From Cyclobacterium xiamenense (GTDB taxonomy: Bacteria; Bacteroidota; Bacteroidia; Cytophagales; Cyclobacteriaceae): a stretch of 64,000 nucleotides of DNA. Below the pieces are notes generated by a model that worked only from the letters and a program-made list of their open reading frames with translations, had not been told where the DNA came from and ran no database searches. The stretch is from NCBI RefSeq assembly GCF_009467825.1, contig NZ_WIOK01000011.1, positions 119,573 to 183,572 of the forward strand, read 5' to 3'. Every line of letters starts with the position of its first letter. The first letter of the stretch is position 1. Positions 26,413 through 34,738 of the stretch are shown piece by piece. A program made the position numbers and the translations under genes.

Positions 26413-27714
26413 CTACCTGGTTGAGAGGGCGCGGACCTGTGTATGCACCTCCGTTTGACAATCAAAGGGCGCGTAATCACTGGAGGATTTGATGTTTTCT
26501 TCACCTTCCCAAAGATCAAAGAGGGTGAAGCGGAGTTGGGACATATCGGCTTCGCGAATACACACATTCATAGGGTTGGTTTTGATATCCGGACTGAGGC
26601 GCTTGTCCCAAAAACCATCATAGATGATGTCCTGTGTTTTTCCTTTTCCATGGGCATTGTAAACAGCGATTAATTGGCCGAATTCCTTGGTTACGTCCGG
26701 GAGTTGTGCCGATCGTTTATACTCGTTACCGTGGATATAAATATCGGAGGTAAAGGGCGACCAATTGGGAGCATCGGTAGGAAACCCCGTGATTTGATAG
26801 TTTGAGATGGCAATACCTACCGTTTTATTGTAATGGATGCGGTTATTGAAGATCTCCACCCCTTTCGCCGCCATCAAAATCAGCCCCGAACCGGGAGGGA
26901 TTTGGGTCACCGTGTTGCCATTGGGCTGCTCGTTTAACGCAGTCGCGAAATTCACGTGATTATTGGAAAGGATGTCATTGTCGTAGATTTTAGTCCCCCT
27001 GCCTTCTGCCTTCGGTAATCCGGGGAGGTTGAAAACCAGGATACCGCCGGTATTGTCCCTGGCCGTGTTGCCAAACACTTCGGCGTTGTCGGAATTTTCG
27101 ATTTCGATCCCCGCCACGTTTCCAAAGGCCAGGGAATTTTTTACAACAATGTTTTCCGATTGGCCTACGTAGATTCCGGCGTCCTTCGAATGAGAGGCGA
27201 TACAGGCATCGATCAGTACATTTTTGCATTGTACCGGGTAGATGGCATACGTTCCATTTTTGGACTTGTCGCCATTGGTCCAGGTGACATTCACTTTTCT
27301 AAACGTGATGCCATCGCAATGTTGGCTTTTGATCCCGTCTCCGGGCGCGTCTTCCACACTGAGGTCCTCTATGGTTATGTTTTGCCCGACGAGCTTCACG
27401 CCTTCACCCCCCGATGTCAATTCTTTGAAAGAGAGTACGGTCTCTGCCATGCCGGCTCCTTTTATCGTGACGTTTTTTTTGTTGTCAAGGATCAGTTGGG
27501 TCTTTACGTTATAAAACCCGGCCGGAATCGCTATCGTGTCCCCGTCCTCCGCAAAGATAAATGCCTCAATCAATCGGTCAATTTCTTCCGGGCTTGCCCG
27601 AGGAACCTTGCTCGAATCGAAAGACTGCTCGGAGCTGCTGCGTTGACAACTCAGCAAGATAGTGGCCGAAAGCACTAATCCCACAGGAATACGCAAAGCC
27701 TTGATTTTTTGCAC
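26413..27714 (-). CDS. Parallel beta-helix lipoprotein (TIGR03805-type), partner of the diheme cytochrome
   Basis: The 433-residue protein has a lipoprotein signal (Leu-Leu-Ser-Cys) and Asn/Asp/Gly-rich right-handed helix turns such as Val-Thr-Ile-Lys-Gly-Ala-Gly, Ile-Thr-Ile-Glu-Asp-Leu-Ser-Val, Val-Leu-Ile-Asp-Ala-Cys-Ile-Ala and Gly-Ile-Glu-Ile-Glu-Asn-Ser-Asp-Asn-Ala. This tandem arrangement is the TIGR03805-type family, known for two-gene pairing with the preceding cytochrome family. The gene lies upstream in the transcript. Beta-helices often bind or cleave polysaccharides, but no lyase residue set is recognisable. Confidence 0.87.
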   Translation of the reverse strand: MQKIKALRIPVGLVLSATILLSCQRSSSEQSFDSSKVPRASPEEIDRLIEAFIFAEDGDTIAIPAGFYNVKTQLILDNKKNVTIKGAGMAETVLSFKELTSGGEGVKLVGQNITIEDLSVEDAPGDGIKSQHCDGITFRKVNVTWTNGDKSKNGTYAIYPVQCKNVLIDACIASHSKDAGIYVGQSENIVVKNSLAFGNVAGIEIENSDNAEVFGNTARDNTGGILVFNLPGLPKAEGRGTKIYDNDILSNNHVNFATALNEQPNGNTVTQIPPGSGLILMAAKGVEIFNNRIHYNKTVGIAISNYQITGFPTDAPNWSPFTSDIYIHGNEYKRSAQLPDVTKEFGQLIAVYNAHGKGKTQDIIYDGFWDKRLSPDIKTNPMNVCIREADMSQLRFTLFDLWEGEENIKSSSDYAPFDCQTEVHTQVRALSTR

Positions 27715-27785
27715 GAGTGAAAATGGTTGGTTATTTCAAAAATAGGTTAAACCGATTAATTTTTCGCTTGACAAATATCAAAAAA

Positions 27786-28361
27786 TCACCGTTCCGACCG
27801 GATTCGGCTCAGCGTTTCAATATTAATCCCCAAAAAAGAAGCTATTTGTCCAATGGAGGCTTTTCGAATGATCTCCGGCTTTTCGTGTAACAATTCGGCA
27901 TATCGTTCCCTGGCCGTTTTAAACTTGGAGAAAATCAAATGCTCTTCCAGTTTCACGTAATACGCCTCCAATACCGTTCGGTAAATGGTTGCCCATGTCG
28001 GCTCTCGATCAAATAGCTCGTTGAGTTGTTCTTTACCAAATTCCAGCACAACGGAATCTTCCAAAGCCTCGATGTTTTCATAGGTGGGCTGTTGGGTGAT
28101 AAAGCCAGACATGGAAGTGATAAATTCTCCGGCAAGGCTAAAACTAATGGTAACATCCTTTACTTCTCTGTGGTAGAAACTCCGTACCATTCCTTGTTCA
28201 ATAAAAAACAGTTTGTCGCAAATATCCCCTTCTCTAAGTAGCAACTCGCCCTTAGTAAATCTCTTTACAACGGATATGTCCAAAAAGGCACCGATGGAAC
28301 GGCCTTTCAACCCGCTGAATTGGTTGAAGGTTTTCAACAGCAAATTGTGATCCGTTCGCAT
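27786..28361 (-). CDS. Crp/Fnr-family transcriptional regulator
   Basis: From the inner ATG (Met-Arg-Thr-Asp-His-Asn) the product is 191 residues: a cNMP-binding-like beta-roll (about 20-125, with Gly-Glu-Leu-Leu-Leu-Arg-Glu-Gly-Asp and Phe-Ile-Glu-Gln-Gly) and a C-terminal winged helix ending Ile-Gly-Gln-Ile-Ala-Ser-Phe-Leu-Gly-Ile-Asn-Ile-Glu-Thr-Leu-Ser-Arg-Ile. The recognition helix is typical of Bacteroidota Crp/Fnr proteins. No Cys cluster for iron-sulfur is seen. An ATG at 28403 would add residues without family match. The ligand is unknown. Confidence 0.88.
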   Translation of the reverse strand: MRTDHNLLLKTFNQFSGLKGRSIGAFLDISVVKRFTKGELLLREGDICDKLFFIEQGMVRSFYHREVKDVTISFSLAGEFITSMSGFITQQPTYENIEALEDSVVLEFGKEQLNELFDREPTWATIYRTVLEAYYVKLEEHLIFSKFKTARERYAELLHEKPEIIRKASIGQIASFLGINIETLSRIRSER

Positions 28362-28661
28362 GATTTTTGGGGCTTCGTATTTTCGGGGGGCTTCCAGGAA
28401 CAATTATCTCCGAATATATCGAAATTACCGGAATAATGGGGTACCCCCCCTTCCCATTTGCACAAATTGTTGCATGAAACCTTAAACACCGTTCTCCGTA
28501 AAAAGAACGCTATCCCCCTTTCTGACCCCGTAATCAACTATATAGTTAGATTTGGAAAACCGGTGGGTTGTTTTAAAAGCTATAAAAACGCCGGCGATGT
28601 GGATCGGAATTGTACCGACTACCCTTGCTTCCTCCAAAAATTTTCCCCGCTGCCGTATCCG
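28362..28661. other. Intergenic region without a supported gene
   Basis: About 300 bases between the Crp-type and ceramidase-like genes. It contains a run GGGGTACCCCCC near 28440, an exact short palindrome (GGGGTACCCC). No gene or RNA is recognised. Confidence 0.4.
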
Positions 28662-29570
28662 TTACTTGTCTTCCCGTTCCTCCGAGCGAAAATAGGCAAA
28701 CAGAAACACATAAAATAGACAAGAAACCAGGTGCCAAAGCGCATGGCCCTGAAAGATGGCATCCGGACCGGAGAATTTACCAGCAATATCCAGGTCCCGA
28801 ATCCTTGAACCCAGCGTTATGGCGACCACCGCTGCCACAAACCAGCGGAACTGCACGTATCTACCCGGCTGAATCAGGCTAACGCCTGCAAAAAGCACTA
28901 AAATACCGGTGAGGTAACCGGATATTTCGGAAAAGGAATAGTCCCATTTGTAATACGAAAAATAAGCAGACCCGTAAACGACCATTACCGCAAGCACTGG
29001 CCAGCTGGGCATTGGCCGGCGGGTTCGGGGTACCCGCATCCTTGGCAGCCAACTTCCGATCGCAAACGCAGCGAGGCAAATCATCGTCGCATACATCCCC
29101 CCTACGTCACATTGCTGCCCGTACCGGGTCAGCGAGGCATGAAAGAAGCCGCTTCCCAGGCCGAGGTAAATGCCGGCAAGGCCAAAGAGAAACGTCTGTA
29201 CAGGAGCAAAGGTCAGATACCCCCGCTGTAGGGGAAGTTTTCGTTTCCAGTCGTATATCGCCAGCGCAACCGCATAGAAGCCAAAACAAATGTATACAAG
29301 GTTGGACCAGGTATTCATCCGTGTTCGGAAAATACTATCCGGATAGATGCGCTCTGCGTATTTTGGAGCGGTGAATTCGCTTGCCGGCACCCAGTCGACC
29401 CATACCGGCACATCTTTGAATGCAGCGAAGGCAAGCACAGCCAGCAGGAAAACCAGACCGGTACCCCCCAGGCCAATCCCATGCACCCAAAGGGGAAGCC
29501 GATTGAGCTTTAATCGTTCAGCCATACCGACGTGTAAACGCTTTTCTACGGAAACCTGTTCCTGGGACAT
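28662..29570 (-). CDS. Ceramidase-like CREST-superfamily integral membrane protein
   Basis: The 302-residue protein has about seven transmembrane segments and the alkaline-ceramidase signature: Asn-Thr-Trp-Ser89-Asn-Leu, Gly-Leu-Gly-Ser-Gly-Phe-Phe-His144-Ala-Ser-Leu-x7-Asp155, and a late Gly-His-Ala-Leu-Trp-His. These Ser/His/Asp residues bind the zinc used for amide hydrolysis in CREST enzymes. Sphingolipids occur in many Bacteroidota, which fits, though the substrate here is not shown. The cytoplasmic start is long and basic. It sits next to a Crp-type gene but 300 bp apart. Confidence 0.82.
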   Translation of the reverse strand: MSQEQVSVEKRLHVGMAERLKLNRLPLWVHGIGLGGTGLVFLLAVLAFAAFKDVPVWVDWVPASEFTAPKYAERIYPDSIFRTRMNTWSNLVYICFGFYAVALAIYDWKRKLPLQRGYLTFAPVQTFLFGLAGIYLGLGSGFFHASLTRYGQQCDVGGMYATMICLAAFAIGSWLPRMRVPRTRRPMPSWPVLAVMVVYGSAYFSYYKWDYSFSEISGYLTGILVLFAGVSLIQPGRYVQFRWFVAAVVAITLGSRIRDLDIAGKFSGPDAIFQGHALWHLVSCLFYVFLFAYFRSEEREDK

Positions 29571-29929
29571 GGTTTATGTGCTTTGGGAATATTGACGGAT
29601 ACGACCATTTATGATTACCAGGGTTGTACTGGAATGGTTGGGCTTATTGCAAAACAAGATCGGATAATTCAACAATTTTCCAATGTAACGAAAATGAGTT
29701 TTACTCAATGCTATTTTTGATAGTTTATTGCGAGTAAAGTCAGCAACGGACGAATCGGACTGGTAAAGGAAAGGTATCGTCCGATGGAATACGCTGTTTA
29801 AGAACATTTTGGTCGTATCACTGACCGATTGATTCTAAGAATCGCCAAAATTAGCTGGAGACCCGCGGGATTCCTCGTCCGCATTTCCCATTTATTTCGT
29901 ACCTTCATTCGGAAAAAACACACAAAACG
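29571..29929. other. Intergenic region without a supported gene
   Basis: About 360 bases between divergently placed genes. It must hold the promoters of the ceramidase-like gene and the DUF2911 gene. TACCTTCA at 29900-29907 could be a -7 box for the latter; no matching -33 is clear. Confidence 0.35.
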
Positions 29930-30481
29930 ATGAAAAAAAATATCCTTATTGGTGCCGGAGTCCTTGTATTGATTTTTATAATCTGGGTAGTGTACGGTTT
30001 GTTTTTTGCCACGCCGGCAAGTCCTCCGGCCACGGCTTCCTACAGTCAGGGCGGCTTGGAAATAAGCATCGACTACAGCCAGCCCTCCAAAAAAGGGCGG
30101 CTTATCTTTGGGGAAGAACCTGCCGGTGCCTTACAGCCCTACGGGAAATACTGGCGCCTTGGTGCCAATGCCGCCACGGAGATCACTTTTAATCAGGACG
30201 TAACCTTCGGCGGGAAACCAGTAGACGCTGGAACCTACCGCATGTATGCAGTGCCGGGAGCGGACGCATTTGAGGTGCGACTCAATAGTGAAACCGGCGT
30301 ATTCTTTGGTGTAGCGGAACCGGATTATGCGTTGGATGTACTGACCGTTCAGGCTCCGGTCCAGAAAATCGATTCCGTGGTGGAGACCTTTACTATCGAC
30401 ATCCGCTCCTCGGATAATGGAGCCATCGTAGCCTTTAGCTGGGATGATGTCCTGTTTACTGTACCGGTAACCCTCCAATAA
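29930..30481 (+). CDS. DUF2911 protein, membrane-anchored
   Basis: The 183-residue protein starts with a basic residue run and one long hydrophobic segment (Ile-Gly-Ala-Gly-Val-Leu-Val-Leu-Ile-Phe), then a beta-sandwich-like body with Arg-Leu-Ile-Phe-Gly, Leu-Gln-Pro-Tyr-Gly-Lys-Tyr-Trp-Arg-Leu-Gly-Ala-Asn-Ala-Ala-Thr-Glu and Ala-Gly-Thr-Tyr-Arg-Met-Tyr, the hallmark of DUF2911. Such proteins are exported, Bacteroidota-typical and of unknown function. It stands alone. Confidence 0.87.
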   Translation: MKKNILIGAGVLVLIFIIWVVYGLFFATPASPPATASYSQGGLEISIDYSQPSKKGRLIFGEEPAGALQPYGKYWRLGANAATEITFNQDVTFGGKPVDAGTYRMYAVPGADAFEVRLNSETGVFFGVAEPDYALDVLTVQAPVQKIDSVVETFTIDIRSSDNGAIVAFSWDDVLFTVPVTLQ

Positions 30482-30492
30482 TAAATATTCGC

Positions 30493-30535
30493 CACCGCTG
30501 CTCTCCCCCTCCTGAAACCAAGAGGGGGATTTGGT
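30493..30535. repeat. DUF559-flanking palindromic repeat, copy 1
   Basis: CACCGCTGCTCTCCCCCTCC, then TGAAACCAAGAGGGGGA: CCCCCTC pairs loosely with AGAGGGGG. It is 17 bp from the stop codon side of the DUF559 gene. Confidence 0.6.
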
Positions 30536-30551
30536 AAGAATCAGCTTGACG

Positions 30552-30863
30552 TTACTTTTCCAAGTATGATTCAATTAGTTTCAAAACGTTTAACAGTTCC
30601 TCCTCTACCTTACTATTCGAAAAGCGCAGCACTGTAATTCCATACGATTCGAGAATTGCATCCCTTTCCCGGTCGGCCAACCGTCGTTCTTCGATATAAT
30701 GGGACGCACCGTCCAGCTCGATCGCCAGTCTTGCTTCCGGACAGTAAAAGCCCAAGATAAAATCTCCGAAACTGTGCTGCCGCCTAAACTTTTTACCCAT
30801 TAGTTGCCGGCCTTTTAAGCATTGCCAAAGCTCAAATTCGGGCTGGTTGGGACTGTTGCGCAA
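30552..30863 (-). CDS. DUF559 endonuclease-like protein, N-terminus abnormal
   Basis: The 103-residue protein carries the DUF559 signature: Leu-Trp/Glu-Leu-Trp start, Gly-Lys-Lys-Phe-Arg-Arg-Gln-His, Leu-Ala-Ile-Glu-Leu-Asp-Gly-Ala-Ser-His and Ile-Thr-Val-Leu-Arg-Phe-Ser-Asn. The Glu-x-Asp and Lys-rich core fits a Vsr-like nuclease fold. The open frame reaches a stop 18 bp upstream (before Glu-Thr-Arg-Lys-Ala) and has no ATG; the start shown is TTG. The first residues normal for the family are thus shortened, so the gene may be on its way to decay or start at TTG. It is flanked by related palindromes. Confidence 0.7.
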   Translation of the reverse strand: MRNSPNQPEFELWQCLKGRQLMGKKFRRQHSFGDFILGFYCPEARLAIELDGASHYIEERRLADRERDAILESYGITVLRFSNSKVEEELLNVLKLIESYLEK

Positions 30864-31020
30864 GGCCTTTCTAGTTTCTTAGAGGAATTTTTTATTGTGC
30901 AGCTGTCCCATTTTTGCCGAAATTGTTTACAAAGTATGTTAACGTGATTTTATAGTAAATAACTTCAAGTTACAAACTATTAGCTAGTTATGTCAAATTA
31001 TCTATGGTTTCTACAATCCT

Positions 31021-31061
31021 ATCCTCCCCCTCCTGAAACCAGGAGGGGGCCGGGGGGAGGT
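31021..31061. repeat. DUF559-flanking palindromic repeat, copy 2
   Basis: CCTCCCCCTCCTGAAACC, then AGGAGGGGGCCGGGGGGAGG: CCCCCTCCTG pairs with CAGGAGGGGG, and the outer CCTCCCCC with GGGGGGAGG. This is the most complete copy. Confidence 0.65.
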
Positions 31062-31165
31062 CAAATGGAATAGCTTTACAGCATTGAATATAGGATACCT
31101 TTTCTACCCGGCTAACTGTCGGTCAATTTTGCCTCGTGAGTAGCGTATAGAATTACGCAATTATT

Positions 31166-31212
31166 CACCGCTGCTCTCCCCCTCCTGGAACCAGGAGGAG
31201 CCGGGGGGAGGT
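31166..31212. repeat. DUF559-flanking palindromic repeat, copy 3
   Basis: CACCGCTGCTCTCCCCCTCC, then TGGAACCAGGAGGAGCCGGGGGGAGG. The first 20 bases match copy 1 exactly and the second half matches copy 2. Confidence 0.65.
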
Positions 31213-31216
31213 TCAG

Positions 31217-31567
31217 TCATTCCCATTCATCCCAAATTATCTCCTGAAAACTGCTCGAATGAAATACAAAAGTACTTTCGGGAAGATTCTGATCGACTGA
31301 TAGATTTGTAAATTCGTAGGGGATCTCGGTTTGCCTCCGGTCTAACGTGACGATCTTTTCCGGAAAATGAGTAGATGCATTGATCCAAATATTGATTCGA
31401 TGAAAACCCAGGTCGGTATTGCCGGAAGAAAGGGAAACCTTTTCGTAAATCGTACCAGCAAGAGGTTCATTTCCCAGGTATTCGGGCTTCCAATTTGAAT
31501 CAAAGATCATAGAAAATGGCAGCGATGGTCCACCATCTTCATCGGCATCATTTGCTAAAAGTTGCAA
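31217..31567 (-). pseudogene. C-terminal remnant of a LolA-like outer-membrane lipoprotein carrier protein
   Basis: The 116-residue frame begins at a TTG 27 bp after an in-frame stop. It shows Ile-Asn-Ile-Trp-Ile-Asn-Ala-Ser-Thr-His-Phe-Pro-Glu-Lys-Ile-Val, then Phe-Thr-Asn-Leu-x-Val-Asp-Gln-Asn-Leu-Pro-Glu-Ser-Thr-Phe-Val-Phe, the second half of LolA-like proteins. No signal peptide or first half is present within the 190 bp upstream, so this is most likely a decayed gene. Confidence 0.5.
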
Positions 31568-31761
31568 TTTTTCAAAAGAAGGAGATTCTCAGCATTTGAT
31601 GGAGGAAAGCAGCGAATCCCTGCTGACTTAAGGTAGCTGGCGTTGATTGGTTAACGGCCGTTCGGGAAATCCGCCTTTCCATAACCCAAAGGAACGAGTC
31701 AGTAACCAGAAGAAATCGTAAAAGTGGCCTACACCTACGATTCGCACATCCTTCTGAATAC

Positions 31762-32367
31762 CTATTCCTTGGCGATTTGTTCGGGGTCCAATTCTACAAT
31801 CACTTCATTTCGGCGATTGATCGCTTCAAAGGGAGCATTGTATCCCAAAAAATAAAATTTATTCGTGTGTTCAATCCCTTCAGCGGCTAAAGCTACCAGT
31901 AACTTCTCCTTGTACTCCGCAATTCGTTCGTCCGATGCCCAACCGCCAAATCGAATTGCCGCAACCGTTTTGGCAGGTTCCTCACTAAATTTGATCTCGG
32001 ATCGGTCTGGCTGCGGAAGGGTCTCTTGGGTATACTCCTTGGGAACCATAAACATCATCGTCATCGAGTCTTCCAGCGACATGGCCACGGGCGTGGTCAT
32101 GGCAATCTTTTGCTTTTGTTCATTTCCTCCAAAAATATATCCAGCCAGGATGGAAAACCCGCGGTTGGAAGCGGCTTTGTAGCTATCGGAAGCGAGTTTG
32201 ACAGTAGTAAACAGCCTTGCCTCATAGGAGCGAAGTTCGAAATCCGTGTAGGTTTTGAGAACTTTGTAGGGGTAGGTTTCCGTATTTTTTTGTTGCGTCA
32301 TGGCATAAAGCTGTATCGCGATACCGATAAATAAGATGATTCCGAGTAAGACAACGATTGTTTTCAT
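31762..32367 (-). CDS. SOUL heme-binding family protein
   Basis: The 201-residue protein starts with one hydrophobic segment (likely signal or anchor) followed by the SOUL motif Tyr-Lys-Val-Leu-Lys-Thr-Tyr-Thr-Asp-Phe-Glu-Leu-Arg-Ser-Tyr, Phe-Gly-Gly-Asn (Tyr-Ile-Phe-Gly-Gly-Asn), Ile-Ala-Met-Thr-Thr-Pro-Val and Phe-Leu-Gly-Tyr-Asn-Ala-Pro. SOUL proteins bind heme or tetrapyrroles. It is monocistronic; the 234 bp to its right before the beta-helix gene show no other feature. Confidence 0.9.
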   Translation of the reverse strand: MKTIVVLLGIILFIGIAIQLYAMTQQKNTETYPYKVLKTYTDFELRSYEARLFTTVKLASDSYKAASNRGFSILAGYIFGGNEQKQKIAMTTPVAMSLEDSMTMMFMVPKEYTQETLPQPDRSEIKFSEEPAKTVAAIRFGGWASDERIAEYKEKLLVALAAEGIEHTNKFYFLGYNAPFEAINRRNEVIVELDPEQIAKE

Positions 32368-32601
32368 AGTAAGGTATTGGCTGCTGATCCGGTTTTCCTA
32401 ACGCGTCACCGCTTGTATACCTAAGTACTTTACTACCGAATTTGTTTGCACGGTGGCTGATCAACCACTCTTTTTCTCCTTTGTACCAGTTAAACACTGT
32501 CTCCCCCGCTATTTGTTCCCCAAAGACAAGCTCGCCCAAACGGTATTTAAGACGCACATCTCCCAGGAAATAAGTATCTTGTGGTTTAAATAAAGTAAGC
32601 C

Positions 32602-34572
32602 ATGAAACCCAACAACAGTAGCCTTGAAGGCATCCTATACGCAAACCTTTGCTTATTTTTTCTTTTTTTCTCCTCTGTTTCTGCCCTAAACGCACAAGAC
32701 GGGGTTATTTCCGGTGAGTTTGTAGTCGAACCTCCTACCCTCCTAAACCTGGGATTCGAATGGAAAATTTCCGGTGACGCAAACCGCAATGCAAAAGTAG
32801 CGGTCAGCTACCGCAAGGAAGGCAGTTCGCAATGGCTGAAAGGCATGCCCCTACTTCGGATCGGAGGCGAGAAGATTTTCCGCGAAGCAGAACAGTTAGC
32901 ATATACCGTGCCTCACCAGTTTGCGGGTAGCATTCTCGACCTAGAACCCGGAATCACCTACACCTGTCGTTTTGAACTTTCAGATCCGGATGGTGTGTCA
33001 GGAACTACCCTTAAGGAAGTAAACGTCACGACGCGAACGGTTCCAAAAGCCTACGAACAAGGACGAACGCTGCATGTGTATCCTCCTGGATTTAACGGAG
33101 AAAAGATGCAACCCGCCTTCGAGGGGCTTAAACAGGCGTATTATGGATCCGGGCTGGGAGACTGGTCGGTGGTAAGCGAGAGAACGGTACAGCCTGGAGA
33201 CATTATTCTGGTGCATGCCGGCACCTACAAAGCCGATTTATTGGACTATGTGGACCCCCACGGGATTCCATTTGACGGGACGTATGTTTTGAATGTCAAA
33301 GCCACGGAAGAAAAGCCCATTGTCATTCGTGGCGCGGGAGATGGGGCCGCTATTTTTGACGGCAACGGTGCCCACCGGTTATTTGATGTGATGGGTACCC
33401 AACATCATATTTTTGAGAATCTTACTTTCCGGAACACGGACATCGTGTTTGCAGCCGGCACGAAAGGAGTAGTCGGAGCCAGCAACCTAACGATCCGCAA
33501 TTGCCGGATGGAAGAAGTGGGCTTGGGACTGATTTCGGAATTCGCGGGATCCAGGGATTTCTACATCGCCGATAACGTGATTTTGGGAAGGGATCCGCGC
33601 AATCATCTGGTAGGCTGGGCCAATCCGGCCCCCTATCCCCCCAGTCCGTTGAAGAGTTATATGGGAATTAAAGTTTACGGTTCAGGCCACGTTATTTGTC
33701 ACAATGCCGTCGCTTTTTTTCACGACGGTATCAACGTTTCCACCTACGGAACGCCAGAGGAATCACAGGATTTAAAGGCTGTCTCCATCGATATATACAA
33801 TAACGACCTGCACCTGATGGTCGATGACTTCATCGAAGCAGACGGGGGCGTACATAATATCCGGATCATGCGAAATCGCGGGGTTAATTCGGGACAATGT
33901 GCATTGAGTGCCCAGCCGGTTTTTGGCGGCCCGGCCTATTTTATTCGGAATGTTGTCTACCACATACCCAACGGATTTGCATTTAAATTCATGGCCAAAC
34001 CTGCCGGGCTGATCGTTTACCACAACACCATCATTGCAGAAAATCGGAATACCCAGACTTTTTCAAACGCCCATTTTCGGAACAACCTGTTTATGGGTAC
34101 CGAGGTTCCCGGCAGGCCGGTAAATGCCTTTCCCTTTGCGACGGCTTATTCGACTTCCGATTACAACGGGTACCGGCCCAACCCCGATACCGAAAACCAT
34201 TTTCTTTACCTGGGACCAGGGAAGGATAAGACGTACGATTACGAGTTAAGCAATGAGGACCTACACCGCTTTTCCTCGCTGGAAGCCTTACATGCCGCCA
34301 GCGGTTTGGAGGCCAATGGCGTACTGGTAGACTACGAGGTATTCAACGAAATGACTGCTCCCGACCCCGAAAACCCCCACGGTATTTACCATGCCGAAGA
34401 TTTGAACTTCACCCTGCATCCATCCGGAAAAGCTGTGGATAAAGGCACCGTGATTCCCAATATTAACGATCAGTACTCGGGAAAGGCTCCCGATTTGGGG
34501 GCCCTGGAAGCTGGTGATCCGCCTCCCATCTATGGCCCGAGGAGCTTGAAGGATCGAAATTGGTACCGATAA
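32602..34572 (+). CDS. Secreted right-handed parallel beta-helix protein with N-terminal FnIII-like domain
   Basis: The 656-residue protein has a signal peptide (cleavage after Ala-Leu-Asn-Ala-Gln), an FnIII-like domain (about 36-150, Tyr-Arg-Lys-Glu-Gly-Ser-Ser-Gln-Trp and Leu-Glu-Pro-Gly-Ile-Thr-Tyr) and then beta-helix turns (Ile-Val-Ile-Arg-Gly-Ala-Gly-Asp-Gly, Leu-Thr-Ile-Arg-Asn-Cys-Arg, Ile-Asp-Ile-Tyr-Asn-Asn-Asp) as in pectate-lyase-like proteins. It ends with Lys-Ala-Pro-Asp-Leu-Gly-Ala-Leu-Glu. It probably binds or breaks a polysaccharide outside the cell; catalytic residues are not assignable. It faces the GH10 gene in convergent orientation, with about 166 bp between. Confidence 0.85.
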   Translation: MKPNNSSLEGILYANLCLFFLFFSSVSALNAQDGVISGEFVVEPPTLLNLGFEWKISGDANRNAKVAVSYRKEGSSQWLKGMPLLRIGGEKIFREAEQLAYTVPHQFAGSILDLEPGITYTCRFELSDPDGVSGTTLKEVNVTTRTVPKAYEQGRTLHVYPPGFNGEKMQPAFEGLKQAYYGSGLGDWSVVSERTVQPGDIILVHAGTYKADLLDYVDPHGIPFDGTYVLNVKATEEKPIVIRGAGDGAAIFDGNGAHRLFDVMGTQHHIFENLTFRNTDIVFAAGTKGVVGASNLTIRNCRMEEVGLGLISEFAGSRDFYIADNVILGRDPRNHLVGWANPAPYPPSPLKSYMGIKVYGSGHVICHNAVAFFHDGINVSTYGTPEESQDLKAVSIDIYNNDLHLMVDDFIEADGGVHNIRIMRNRGVNSGQCALSAQPVFGGPAYFIRNVVYHIPNGFAFKFMAKPAGLIVYHNTIIAENRNTQTFSNAHFRNNLFMGTEVPGRPVNAFPFATAYSTSDYNGYRPNPDTENHFLYLGPGKDKTYDYELSNEDLHRFSSLEALHAASGLEANGVLVDYEVFNEMTAPDPENPHGIYHAEDLNFTLHPSGKAVDKGTVIPNINDQYSGKAPDLGALEAGDPPPIYGPRSLKDRNWYR

Positions 34573-34738
34573 TCGGTGTATTTTGGGCATCGAGAAACAG
34601 AGGAGGTATCTGTAGAACTACCGCATCGTTGCCGGTTTACCTGTTCTTTTCGGGATTGCACGAGGCTCGGTCCACTCACGCTTTTACTAGGCGGTGCAAA
34701 GCGAGCAGAAACGCACCATGCTTTTGGTTTCGGGGTGA

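Larger units (their letters stand above)
30864..31216. other. Intergenic region holding repeat copies 2 and 3
   Basis: About 350 bases with no gene between the DUF559 gene and a LolA-like fragment. Two palindromic repeats (31021-31061 and 31166-31212) are the only structure recognised. Confidence 0.5.

Noticed and set aside
32222..32695. A 157-codon minus frame before the SOUL gene.
   Set aside because: It overlaps the SOUL gene and the start of the beta-helix gene and has no family features.
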